DNA from: JBJTIF01 sp046094825
GTDB lineage: Bacteria > Actinomycetota > UBA4738 > HRBIN12
Direction: 5' to 3'
Assembly: GCA_046094825.1 (NCBI GenBank)
Contig: JBJTIF010000073.1
Location: 1-34,017, forward strand
DNA: 34,017 nt
The notes beneath the pieces were generated by a model. It was not told where the DNA came from and made no database searches. It worked only from the letters and a program-made list of their open reading frames with translations. Every line of letters begins with the position of its first letter. The stretch's first letter is position 1. Position numbers and translations under genes: made by a program. This document shows, one piece after another, positions 23,806-30,896 of the stretch.

Positions 23806-23830
23806 GGTCCCCCGCGACCCGCGGGGGACC
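23806..23830. repeat. Perfect 11-bp-arm inverted repeat between divergent genes
   Basis: The arms GGTCCCCCGCG (23806-23816) and CGCGGGGGACC (23820-23830) are exact reverse complements around a 3-nt centre ACC. The repeat lies about 27-51 bp upstream of the enoyl-CoA hydratase start, over the expected -35 region, and about 80 bp upstream of the Fur-family gene. It may be an operator for a dimeric regulator of the hydratase operon, or form an RNA hairpin if transcribed. Confidence 0.6.
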
Positions 23831-23873
23831 CGAGAGGACCCACGCGGGCGGAGGCACGCGTCCCCGGGACCGC

Positions 23874-23900
23874 GTTGCACCTGCAACACGCTGCTACAGT
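23874..23900 (+). promoter_or_regulatory. Fur-family gene promoter with palindromic operator
   Basis: GTTGCACCTGCAAC (23874-23887) is a 6-2-6 palindrome overlapping the expected -35 area. TACAGT (23895-23900) is the -10 candidate and ends 8 nt before the GTG start. The reverse complement of the palindrome contains TTGCAGGTGC, which is also found exactly at the promoter of the metal-uptake operon (27067-27076). Autoregulation by the encoded Fur-family protein is inferred. Confidence 0.6.
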
Positions 23901-23908
23901 CCGGACCC

Positions 23909-24337
23909 GTGGCGACCCTCGACGAGACCCTCGCGCTCCTGCGGGCCCACGGGCTCCGCGTGACCCCGCAGCGCCGCGCGATCGTCGCCCGCATCCTCGG
24001 GACGCGCGGCCACATCGCCCCGACCGCCCTCGTCGCTGCCGTCCAGGCCGACCTCCCCGGCGTGAACGCCTCGACGGTCTACCGGACCCTCGCGGTCCTC
24101 GAGGAGGCGGGCGTGCTCGCGCACGCGCACCTCGAGGGCGGTCCGGAGTACCACCGCGCCGAGGACGCGGGCCACGTCCACCTCACGTGCTCGACGTGCG
24201 GTCGCGGCGAGGACCTCTCGACCGGGGAGACCGCGGCCCTCGCGCGGGCGATCGAGCGGGCGCACGGGTTCGCGGCCGACCTCACGCACTTCGCGATCTC
24301 CGGCACCTGCTCCCGGTGCCGAGCACCGCGACGCTGA
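23909..24337 (+). CDS. Fur-family metalloregulator (probably Zur- or Mur-like)
   Basis: A 142-residue DNA-binding repressor. The winged helix spans about 1-80 with GLRVTPQRRAIVARIL and VNASTVYRTLAVLEEAGVL. The dimerisation domain holds HVHLTC, the structural zinc cysteines C94-x2-C97 and C134-x2-C137, and THFAISG. Fur-family proteins respond to Fe, Zn, Mn, Ni or peroxide. The adjacent zinc/manganese-type ABC importer and the shared operator suggest Zur, or a manganese sensor. The start is GTG at 23909, 8 nt after TACAGT; the upstream open frame is a shadow. No Shine-Dalgarno is present. It converges on the permease gene of the importer. Confidence 0.92.
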   Translation: MATLDETLALLRAHGLRVTPQRRAIVARILGTRGHIAPTALVAAVQADLPGVNASTVYRTLAVLEEAGVLAHAHLEGGPEYHRAEDAGHVHLTCSTCGRGEDLSTGETAALARAIERAHGFAADLTHFAISGTCSRCRAPRR

Positions 24338-24359
24338 AACCGCGACGCCGAGGTCGTAC

Positions 24360-24402
24360 GCGGCGCCGGCGCCGCGCTCCGGTCCCGCCCGGGTCCGGAG
24401 CG
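24360..24402. terminator. Twin hairpins between the convergent Fur and permease genes
   Basis: A perfect 16-nt palindrome GCGGCGCCGGCGCCGC (24360-24375) touches a second hairpin with 8-bp arms CGCTCCGG (24375-24382) and CCGGAGCG (24395-24402), whose loop can pair a further 3 bp. They fill most of the 67-bp convergent gap, which is the place for a bidirectional terminator. No T-tracts are present on either strand. Confidence 0.5.
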
Positions 24403-24404
24403 GG

Positions 24405-25256
24405 CTAGCCGAGGTGGGCGTCGATCGCCGCGGCCGGCAGCCGACGGCGGCGCACGCCCGAGACCACGTACGCGACGACGAAGCACGTCGCCGCGGTGAG
24501 CACGACCGCCGGGCCCGATGCCCAGTCGAGGTAGTAGGAGACGTAGACCCCGACCGCGCCGCAGAACGTCCCGACACCGACGGAGATCGCGAGCATCCGG
24601 CCGAAGCTGTCGGACAGGAGCCGCCCGACGACCGGCGGGATCACGAGCATCGCGGCGATGAGGGTCACGCCGAGGACGTTCATGCAGACGGTGATGAGCG
24701 CGGACAGGAGCACCGCGAGGAGCGCGTCCATCCTCGCCGTCGAGATGCCCGACACCTCGGCGACGTCGGGATCGAACGTCGTGAACAGGAGCTGCCGGTA
24801 CCGGAGGAACACCGCGGCCGCGGCGGCGAGGAACGTGCCCGCGACGACGACGACGTCGACCCCCGTCACCCCGAGGACGTTGCCGAACAGCGCGGCCTCG
24901 AAGTTCCGGGTGAACGTGCCGATGATCGAGATGATGACGGCACCGACCGCGAAGCTCGACGAGGTCACGACGCCGATCGCCGCGTCCGCACCGATCGTCC
25001 GCCGGCGCGATACGCCGTTGATGAGGAGCGCCGCGGCGAGGCCCCAGGTGCCGGCGCCGAGGTAGAAGTTCAGACCGAGGGCGTAGCTCGCGACCGCGCC
25101 GCCGAAGATCGCGTGCGAGAGTCCGTGGCCGACGTAGGACATCCCGCGCAGGACCACGTACACACCGACGAGCCCGCAGAGCGCGCCGGCGAGCGTCGCG
25201 ACCGCGATGCCGTTGCGGAAGAACGCGTAGCCGAACGGCTCAAGCAGGGTGGGCAT
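24405..25256 (-). CDS. Zn/Mn ABC transporter permease (ABC-3 family)
   Basis: A 283-residue inner-membrane subunit with about eight helices. Family blocks are MSYVGHGLSHAIFGGAVASY near residue 40, GADAAIGVVTSSSFAVGAV, DPDVAEVSGISTARMD before the coupling-helix region, and VTLIAAMLVIPPVVGRLLS. This is the permease of ZnuB/MntC-type importers. The ATG at 25256 overlaps the ATPase gene by 17 bp and has GGAGG about 6 nt upstream. It is the last gene of the lipoprotein-ATPase-permease operon and converges on the Fur-family gene. Confidence 0.94.
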   Translation of the reverse strand: MPTLLEPFGYAFFRNGIAVATLAGALCGLVGVYVVLRGMSYVGHGLSHAIFGGAVASYALGLNFYLGAGTWGLAAALLINGVSRRRTIGADAAIGVVTSSSFAVGAVIISIIGTFTRNFEAALFGNVLGVTGVDVVVVAGTFLAAAAAVFLRYRQLLFTTFDPDVAEVSGISTARMDALLAVLLSALITVCMNVLGVTLIAAMLVIPPVVGRLLSDSFGRMLAISVGVGTFCGAVGVYVSYYLDWASGPAVVLTAATCFVVAYVVSGVRRRRLPAAAIDAHLG

Positions 25257-26031
25257 GGTGACCTCCGTCCCCGACGGGGACCGGTTCGTCGTCCTCGTAG
25301 TGCTCGACGACCACGGGCATCCCCCCGTGGCGCAGCACCTCGAGCGGGGCGCCGTACGTCGCCTCGAGGACCTCGGGCGTAAGCACCTCGGCCGGGGTCC
25401 CGACCGCGACGACCCGACGGTTCAGGCACACGAGCGTCGGTAGGTGCGCGGCGATGCCGTTCAGGTCGTGCGTCGTGAGGACGATCGCGAGCCCGTCGTG
25501 GTGGAGCTCGTGGATCACGTGCATCACGTCGTGGCGCGTCCGCACGTCGACGCCACTCGTCGGCTCGTCGAGGAGCAGGAGCGCGGGCCGCCGCAGGAGG
25601 GCTCGAGCGATGAACACCCGCTGCTGCTGGCCCCCGGAGAGCTCGCGGATGTGGCGGGCGCGGAGGTCGCCGAGCCCGAGCCGACCGAGCACCTCGTCGG
25701 CCTCGGCGATCTCGGCGCGGGACGGCCACGGGAGCCGGCGTCCGTCGACGCGCGCCATGAGGACGGCCTCGCGGACCGTGACCGGGAAGTACCAGTTCAC
25801 CGTCTCGACCTGCGGCACGTACCCGAAGGCGGCGGCGCGGTCGCGGACGACCCGTCCCGCGCTCGGCGCGACGGTCCCCGCGATCGTGCGCAGGAGCGAG
25901 GTCTTCCCGCTGCCGCTCGGGCCGACGACGCCGAGGAACTGCCCCGGCGCAATCGCGAGGTCGATCCCCTCGAGGACCTCCTCGCGCTGGTAACGGACGT
26001 GGACGTCCTCGAGCCGCACGAGGTCGCTCAC
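25240..26031 (-). CDS. Zn/Mn ABC transporter ATP-binding protein
   Basis: A 263-residue ATPase that powers metal import. Walker A GPSGSGKTS (near residue 38), Q-loop FGYVPQVETVNWYFP, signature LSGGQQQR, Walker B LLLLDEPTSGVD and the switch histidine in TTHDLN are complete. The Q-loop text is typical of the ZnuC/MntB group. The C-terminus carries a short GGHHAHPA tail that might bind metal. The GTG start at 26031 overlaps the lipoprotein stop by 4 bp (GTGA). The far longer open frame upstream is an antiphase shadow of the lipoprotein gene. Confidence 0.95.
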   Translation of the reverse strand: MSDLVRLEDVHVRYQREEVLEGIDLAIAPGQFLGVVGPSGSGKTSLLRTIAGTVAPSAGRVVRDRAAAFGYVPQVETVNWYFPVTVREAVLMARVDGRRLPWPSRAEIAEADEVLGRLGLGDLRARHIRELSGGQQQRVFIARALLRRPALLLLDEPTSGVDVRTRHDVMHVIHELHHDGLAIVLTTHDLNGIAAHLPTLVCLNRRVVAVGTPAEVLTPEVLEATYGAPLEVLRHGGMPVVVEHYEDDEPVPVGDGGHHAHPA

Positions 26032-27035
26032 GCGTACACCGCGGTCGCGGTCGGGGTGACGTCGGACGTGTCGAACCCGTCGAACGGGGCGATGTCGCCA
26101 CCGAGCGCGCCCATGAACGTCCGGAAGTCGAAGACCATGAGCCCGAGGTACGTGTGGTCGGAGCCCCCCGGCTCCCCCGGGAGGTCGTCGTCGCGCAGGT
26201 CGTCGACGTAGTCGGCGCCGGTCTCGGCGGCGATCTGCTGGAGGATCGGGCTCGGGAAGACCTCGGACCCGAAGATGGCCGGCACCTCGAGCTCGCGCAC
26301 CTGATCGATGAGTCGGGCGACCTCCTGCGGGGTCGGCTCGGAGAAATCGGCGGGCTGGACGGCGCCGATGATGGTCCATCCGTACTCGCGGGCGAAGTAC
26401 GGGAACGAGTCGTGGTACGTGAGGAGGACGCGGTTCGCCGCGGGGACCGTCGCGGTCACCTCGCGAACGAGCCGATCGAGTTCGTCGATGCGCGCGCGGA
26501 ACGCGGCGAGGTTCGCCGCGAAGACATCGCCATCCTCCGGCGCGAGCGCGGTGAGCTCGTCGGCGACGATCTCCGCGTAGCGGAGGGCGTACGTCGGGTT
26601 CGTCCACAGGTGCGGGTTCGGGTCCCCGGCGGCCTCGGGGAACGAGAAGTCGAAGATGTACTCGTCGGGGCCGATCGTGCGGTCCCCGAGCGAGACGACC
26701 GGGACGCCGTCGCGGACGTTCGCGTCCGTGAGCTCCATCGTCGGCTCCTCGAGGTGGAGTCCGTTCAGGAACACGATGTCGGCGTCGGCGACGACCGCGG
26801 CGTCCGAGGGCGCGGGCTCGAACGTGTGACTGTTCGTCCCCTCCGGGACGATCCCGATCACGTGGATCCGTTCGCCGCCGACGTTCGCGACGATGCTCGT
26901 GATCGGCGACACGGTCGTGACGACACGGAGCCGTCCGTCCTCGGGGAACGACGACCCCGCGCCCGCCCCACAGGCCGCCGCGAGCGGCATGAGGCCGACG
27001 AGGGCGACGAGGAGGGGGAGCCGAGGGCGGCGCAT
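26028..27035 (-). CDS. Zn/Mn ABC transporter substrate-binding lipoprotein
   Basis: A 335-residue cluster A-I binding protein. A signal peptide with lipobox LAAAC (C22) marks it as a lipoprotein facing the outside. The metal ligands can be read as H70 in NSHTFEP, H142 in NPHLW, H208 in YHDSFPYF and D293 in GSDHTYL. The third ligand is histidine, as in zinc-binding ZnuA and TroA, instead of the glutamate of manganese proteins such as PsaA. The long His-rich loop of many ZnuA proteins is absent. The ATG at 27035 lies 6 nt after TAGGCT, so leaderless initiation is predicted. It heads the uptake operon. Confidence 0.95.
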   Translation of the reverse strand: MRRPRLPLLVALVGLMPLAAACGAGAGSSFPEDGRLRVVTTVSPITSIVANVGGERIHVIGIVPEGTNSHTFEPAPSDAAVVADADIVFLNGLHLEEPTMELTDANVRDGVPVVSLGDRTIGPDEYIFDFSFPEAAGDPNPHLWTNPTYALRYAEIVADELTALAPEDGDVFAANLAAFRARIDELDRLVREVTATVPAANRVLLTYHDSFPYFAREYGWTIIGAVQPADFSEPTPQEVARLIDQVRELEVPAIFGSEVFPSPILQQIAAETGADYVDDLRDDDLPGEPGGSDHTYLGLMVFDFRTFMGALGGDIAPFDGFDTSDVTPTATAVYA

Positions 27036-27041
27036 CCCGGG

Positions 27042-27078
27042 AGCCTAGCAGGCTTCCTGCAAGCTCTTGCAGGTGCTG
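27042..27078 (-). promoter_or_regulatory. Promoter and operator of the metal-uptake operon
   Basis: TAGGCT (27042-27047, minus strand) ends 6 nt before the lipoprotein ATG. Upstream, CCTGCAAG (27056-27063) and CTTGCAGG (27066-27073) form a perfect 8-2-8 palindrome over the -35 region. On the plus strand 27066-27079 matches 11 of 14 bases of the Fur-gene operator in reverse complement, with TTGCAGGTGC identical. Repression by the Fur-family protein when metal is sufficient is the natural reading. Between here and meaB (27079-27240) I see only GC-rich DNA with possible hairpins. Confidence 0.6.
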
Positions 27079-27240
27079 CGGGTGGTCAGAAGCCCCCCTC
27101 GGCACCGGGGGCGTCCCGCCGGACCCCCGCGCGCTCCCCGGAGCCCCCCGGCGATCCCGCCCGCGGCGCGCGGGGCCCGCGGCGCACCCGTCGTTGCCCG
27201 GGGGGAGGTCCGCGTCGGTCGTCGCGGTGGCGTCGACCCC

Positions 27241-28185
27241 CTAGCCGCCGTCCGCCGCGGGTGATGCGACCGCGGCGCCGAGCACGGCGGCCGCGGCGTA
27301 CGGGTCGACCCGTCGCGCGACGAGCGCGTCGCCGAGCTCGGGGTGCTCCTCGAGGCGCGCGCGGAGCGCGCGCCGCAGGCCCTCCGCCGCGAGCGCCTCG
27401 ACCTCGCGGAGCAGGCGTGTCCGCCGCAGCGGCGCGACGAGGGCATCCGCTTCGAGGTGGGCGCGGTGCCGCGCGATCGCGGCACGGAGCTCGTCGATGC
27501 CGGCACCGTCGGCGGCGCTCACCGCGACGACGGGAGGCGTCCAGGGCGTCGGCTCCCCGAGGTGGAGCATCGCCTCGAGGTCGCGGACCGCGGTCGAGGC
27601 CCCCTCGCGGTCCGCCTTGTTCACGACGAAGACGTCGGCGATCTCGAGGATGCCGGCCTTCGCGACCTGGACGGCGTCGCCCCACCCCGGCGCGACGACG
27701 ACGAGCGTCGTGTCGGTGGCGGCGGCGACATCGACCTCCGCCTGACCGACGCCGACCGTCTCGACGATGACGAGGTCGTGGCCCGCCGCGTCGAGGATCC
27801 GCACCGCCTCCGGTGCGGCGAGGGCCATGCCGCCGAGGTGGCCGCGCGTGGCCATCGAACGGATGAACACGCCGGGGTCGGTCGCGTGTTCCTGCATCCG
27901 GAGGCGGTCCCCGAGGAGCGCACCGCCGGTGAAGGGCGAGGTCGGGTCGATCGCGAGGACCGCGACGCGCTCGTCGACCGCGCGGGCGCTCCGGACGAGC
28001 GCGCCGGCGAGGGTCGACTTCCCGACGCCGGGCGAGCCCGTGAGTCCGACGGTCCAGGCCCGACCGGTCCGCGGGAACAGCGCCGCGGAGAGCGCGGGCA
28101 GGTCGTCGTCGCCGTCCTCGACCATCGAGATCGCCCGGGCGATCGCCCGCGGGTCGCCCGCGAGCACCCCTTCGGCGACGTCCAT
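27241..28185 (-). CDS. meaB: Methylmalonyl-CoA mutase-associated GTPase
   Basis: A 314-residue G3E GTPase that loads and protects adenosylcobalamin on methylmalonyl-CoA mutase. The P-loop GSPGVGKST, the AIDPTSPFTGGALLGDRLRM block, SMATRGHLGGMA, VETVGVGQAEVD (switch/Walker B) and NKAD (guanine specificity) are all characteristic of MeaB/ArgK. A C-terminal dimerisation region follows. No mutase gene is in the window. The ATG at 28185 lies 7 nt after TACGCT with no Shine-Dalgarno, so it probably has its own leaderless promoter although it follows the SCP2-like gene by 35 bp. Confidence 0.95.
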   Translation of the reverse strand: MDVAEGVLAGDPRAIARAISMVEDGDDDLPALSAALFPRTGRAWTVGLTGSPGVGKSTLAGALVRSARAVDERVAVLAIDPTSPFTGGALLGDRLRMQEHATDPGVFIRSMATRGHLGGMALAAPEAVRILDAAGHDLVIVETVGVGQAEVDVAAATDTTLVVVAPGWGDAVQVAKAGILEIADVFVVNKADREGASTAVRDLEAMLHLGEPTPWTPPVVAVSAADGAGIDELRAAIARHRAHLEADALVAPLRRTRLLREVEALAAEGLRRALRARLEEHPELGDALVARRVDPYAAAAVLGAAVASPAADGG

Positions 28186-28192
28186 GCGCGAC

Positions 28193-28198
28193 AGCGTA
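28193..28198 (-). promoter_or_regulatory. Putative -10 box of meaB (leaderless)
   Basis: TACGCT on the minus strand ends 7 nt before the meaB ATG, the same hexamer as before gatB. It sits in the 35-bp gap after the SCP2-like gene. Confidence 0.5.
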
Positions 28199-28220
28199 GC
28201 CCCGGGCGGAGCGGGGGGCG

Positions 28221-28628
28221 TCAGGCGACGGAGAGCAGGCGCGCGAAGCGCGCGAGCCGAACGGGGTGACGCAGGAGCCCGCCGACCCGGAGGTCCCCCC
28301 GCAGGAGCGCGGCGAGCACGGCACGGCCCTCGGGCCGCAGGGCGTCGGGGAACCCGAACCGCAGCGGGGCACCGGCGAGCCCGAGGAGCCCCTCGGCGTC
28401 GGCCTCGACGTCGAGGTGGGGCGTCGGACCTCGTCCGTTCGCGATCGTCACGGAGCCCGCACCGAACGCGAGCGCGATCGTGACCTCGGCGTCTCGACCC
28501 GTGAGGCGGATGCGCGCGGGGCGCAGGAGCGCCACCCGCGCGGGGTGCGCCGCGAGGTTGCCCGCGATGAGCCCGCCGACGAGCGACGCGAGGCCGTTCG
28601 GCTCGCCATCGGCGTACGTGACGGTCAC
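28221..28628 (-). CDS. SCP2-like small protein
   Basis: A 135-residue protein of uncertain family. The order of an alpha N-terminus (NGLASLVGGLIAGNLAAHPA), central strands (AEVTIALAFGAGSVTIANG) and the ending RPEGRAVLAALLRGDLRVGG followed by HPVRLARFARLLSV resembles a divergent sterol-carrier-protein-2 fold, where the last part carries the G-x-L-x-x-x-G stretch. The GTG start at 28628 overlaps the ADH stop by 4 bp. It is the second SCP2-type product in the operon, one on either side of the ADH. A lipid-binding role is inference. Confidence 0.6.
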   Translation of the reverse strand: MTVTYADGEPNGLASLVGGLIAGNLAAHPARVALLRPARIRLTGRDAEVTIALAFGAGSVTIANGRGPTPHLDVEADAEGLLGLAGAPLRFGFPDALRPEGRAVLAALLRGDLRVGGLLRHPVRLARFARLLSVA

Positions 28629-29665
28629 GGCCGCAGGACGACCTTCGTCGCCTCGCGCGCCGCGAAGAGGGCGTAGCCCTCGACGGCGTCGTCGAGCCCC
28701 ATGCGGTGCGACACGATCGGCGTGGGGTCGATCCGCCCGTCCGCGACGGCGGCGAGCGCACGTTCCCACCACGCGTGGACGGGGCAGATGCCCGCGAAGC
28801 GGACGTCGAGCGAGCGCGCCCACCAGATGCCGAGCGGGATCGAGATGGACTCCGAGGTGAACATCCCGACGACCGACACGCGCCCCCCGCGGCGGACGAC
28901 GTCGATCGCGGACTCGAAGGCCTCGGGCGTCCCGACGGCCTCGATGACGACGTCGGCACCGCGTCCCTCGGTGGCCTCCGCCACCGCCATCTGCGCGTGC
29001 CGCGCACCGACGTCGATCGGCGCCGCGCCGACCGACGCCGCGATCGCGAGGCGCGCCGGGTCACGATCGAGGACGAGGACCGCGGCGGGGTCGGCGAGCC
29101 GCGCCGCCTGCGCCGCGAAGAACCCGACGGGTCCGGCACCGACGACCGCGACCGTCTCCCCGGGACGGATCTCCGGCACGGAGGCTCCGTACAGCCCGGT
29201 CGTGAGGATGTCGCCGAGGAACAGCGCCCGCTCGTCGTCGAGGCCCGCGGGGATCGCGAGGAGGTTCGCGTCCGCGTACGGGATCCGGACGAGGTCCGCC
29301 TGCGCGCCGCCGAGCCCGCCGCCGAAGGCGCCCGCACCGAGCGTCCGGAAGTCCTCGCAGAGCTGCGTCTGACCGCTCCGGCAGAACCAGCACGCGCCGC
29401 ACGCGTTGTCGAACGCGACGACGACGCGGTCCCCGACCGCGAAGCGGGCGACGGCGCCGCCGACCGCCTCGACGACGCCGACGGCCTCGTGGCCGATCGT
29501 CTCGCCGGGGTCCATCGGCGCCTTCCCGTGGAAGAAGTGGAGGTCGGAGCCGCAGATGGCGGCGAGCGTCACGCGGACGATGGCGTCCCGCGGGTCCTCG
29601 ATCGCCGGCTCCGCGACCTCGCCGACCGCGATCCGCCCGGGCTCCTCGTAGACGACGGCACGCAT
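28625..29665 (-). CDS. Zinc-dependent alcohol dehydrogenase (MDR family)
   Basis: A 346-residue medium-chain dehydrogenase that oxidises an alcohol with NAD(P)+. Catalytic zinc ligands are C38 (ICGSDLH), H59 and E60 (GHEAVG). The structural zinc cysteines C89, C92, C95 and C103 are present. The Rossmann motif is VVGAGPVG, and DRDPAR holds the acidic residue after strand 2, which favours NAD+. The ATG at 29665 overlaps the SCP2 stop as TGATG, and the stop overlaps the next gene as GTGA, so three genes are coupled. The formaldehyde/threonine/sorbitol dehydrogenase branch is likeliest, but the substrate is unknown. The two SCP2-type neighbours suggest a hydrophobic substrate. Confidence 0.93.
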   Translation of the reverse strand: MRAVVYEEPGRIAVGEVAEPAIEDPRDAIVRVTLAAICGSDLHFFHGKAPMDPGETIGHEAVGVVEAVGGAVARFAVGDRVVVAFDNACGACWFCRSGQTQLCEDFRTLGAGAFGGGLGGAQADLVRIPYADANLLAIPAGLDDERALFLGDILTTGLYGASVPEIRPGETVAVVGAGPVGFFAAQAARLADPAAVLVLDRDPARLAIAASVGAAPIDVGARHAQMAVAEATEGRGADVVIEAVGTPEAFESAIDVVRRGGRVSVVGMFTSESISIPLGIWWARSLDVRFAGICPVHAWWERALAAVADGRIDPTPIVSHRMGLDDAVEGYALFAAREATKVVLRP

Positions 29666-30081
29666 CAGGCGTCGGGGAACTCCGTCGGGACGAGCGTCGT
29701 GCACTGCACGAGCTCGTTCGCGGCGCGGACGTAGCGCACGATCGTCGGGAGATCACCCTGGAGCTTCAGCTTCCCCTGCATGAGCCCCTTGATCGGGTCG
29801 AGGTCGCCGTTCAGGACGTCCTTCCAGCGGCTGTACGGGGCACGGATCGTGTACGCGGCCGTGTCTGCCTCGGCGAGATCCATGAGCCGCCAGCCCCGGC
29901 ACTCCCCGTGCCAGAGGTCGAGCCACGCGACGACGGGCTCGGCGACCCCCTTGTCGGGCTCCGCCTCGAACACGAACGCGATGTCGCCCTCCCACGTCGC
30001 GCCCGCGTCGCGGTATCCCGCGGACGCGTTCACCTGGTCGACGAACGCGGCGATCCACTCCTCGCTCGGGAACCGAGCCAT
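29665..30081 (-). CDS. SCP2 sterol-binding domain protein
   Basis: A 138-residue protein. An N-terminal helix (FPSEEWIAAFVDQVNASAGY) is followed by strands (GDIAFVFEAEPDKG, VVAWLDLWHGECRGWRL), TIRAPYSRWKDVLNGDLDPI, then the hallmark SCP2 ending GLMQGKLKLQGDL and a C-terminal helix. Such proteins bind lipids or fatty acyl groups in a hydrophobic tunnel. The ATG at 30081 has GGGGAGG about 7 nt upstream. It follows the CPBP gene by 38 bp and overlaps the ADH start by 1 bp. Confidence 0.85.
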   Translation of the reverse strand: MARFPSEEWIAAFVDQVNASAGYRDAGATWEGDIAFVFEAEPDKGVAEPVVAWLDLWHGECRGWRLMDLAEADTAAYTIRAPYSRWKDVLNGDLDPIKGLMQGKLKLQGDLPTIVRYVRAANELVQCTTLVPTEFPDA

Positions 30082-30119
30082 CGATGCCTCCCCCACTGCC
30101 GGTCGGCCCGGCCCGCCGG

Positions 30120-30896
30120 TCAGCGGGCCGAGAAGATGAGGACCAGGCCGATCACGTTGAACGCCAGGTGCGCCCCGATGCTCGCATACAGGCTGCCCCG
30201 GCGCGCGCGGATCCACGCGAGGCCGATGCCGGTCGGGACCATGACCGCGATGAGGAGCACGGTGTCCGGCCACGGACCGGGCACGAAGTGGATGAGCCCG
30301 AAGAGGAGCGCGGAACCGATGGCCCCGGCTGCGAACCCGTAGCGCGAGGCGAGGGCACCGAAGAGGATGCCGCGGAAGAAGACCTCCTCGGCGAACGGCG
30401 CGACGAGGACCGCGTAGGCGATCACGATCGCCGCGCCGATCGGCGTGAGGTCGGTGGGCACCTGCTGGGGCGCGGACGCCTCGGCGCCCGTCGCGATGCG
30501 GATGATCGTCTGGACGGCCGTCGCGGCGAGGAACGCGACCGCGGGGTAGAGGACGAGCCCGAAGAGGATCCCGTCGCGGAGGTCGCGGATCGGTCGGGCC
30601 GACCGCAGGCCGATCGCCGCGACGGCCCCGGGGTGGCGCAGACGCAGCCACAGGACGAGCACCGCGAGCGTCGCGACCGCGACGACGACGTTCGCGACGG
30701 AGTTCACCGTCGAGGACGTGCCGAAGACCGCGAGGATCGGCGTCACGAGGATCGCCGAGCCGAGGAACCCGATGAGGTAGGCGAGGACCGCCTCGCCCGC
30801 GCCCCACGAGGTCGGCGTGACTGCCGTCCCCGGTGGGCCCGGCGTCGCCGGGGCGACGGGGTGGAGGTCGTCGGGACGAGGGGGGATCGCGCTCAC
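30120..30896 (-). CDS. CPBP-family intramembrane metalloprotease
   Basis: A 258-residue membrane protein with about seven hydrophobic segments after a proline-rich 30-residue cytoplasmic start. The CPBP (Abi/CAAX protease-like) motifs are intact: EExxxR as AEEVFFRG (E170, E171, R175), FGLIHF (H203) and HLAFN (H243, N247). The family includes prenyl-protein and bacteriocin-immunity proteases; the substrate here is unknown. The open frame runs on upstream to beyond 31700, but that is the displaced frame of the preceding gene. GTG 30896 overlaps the true upstream stop as GTGA and follows GAGGA. Confidence 0.88.
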   Translation of the reverse strand: MSAIPPRPDDLHPVAPATPGPPGTAVTPTSWGAGEAVLAYLIGFLGSAILVTPILAVFGTSSTVNSVANVVVAVATLAVLVLWLRLRHPGAVAAIGLRSARPIRDLRDGILFGLVLYPAVAFLAATAVQTIIRIATGAEASAPQQVPTDLTPIGAAIVIAYAVLVAPFAEEVFFRGILFGALASRYGFAAGAIGSALLFGLIHFVPGPWPDTVLLIAVMVPTGIGLAWIRARRGSLYASIGAHLAFNVIGLVLIFSAR

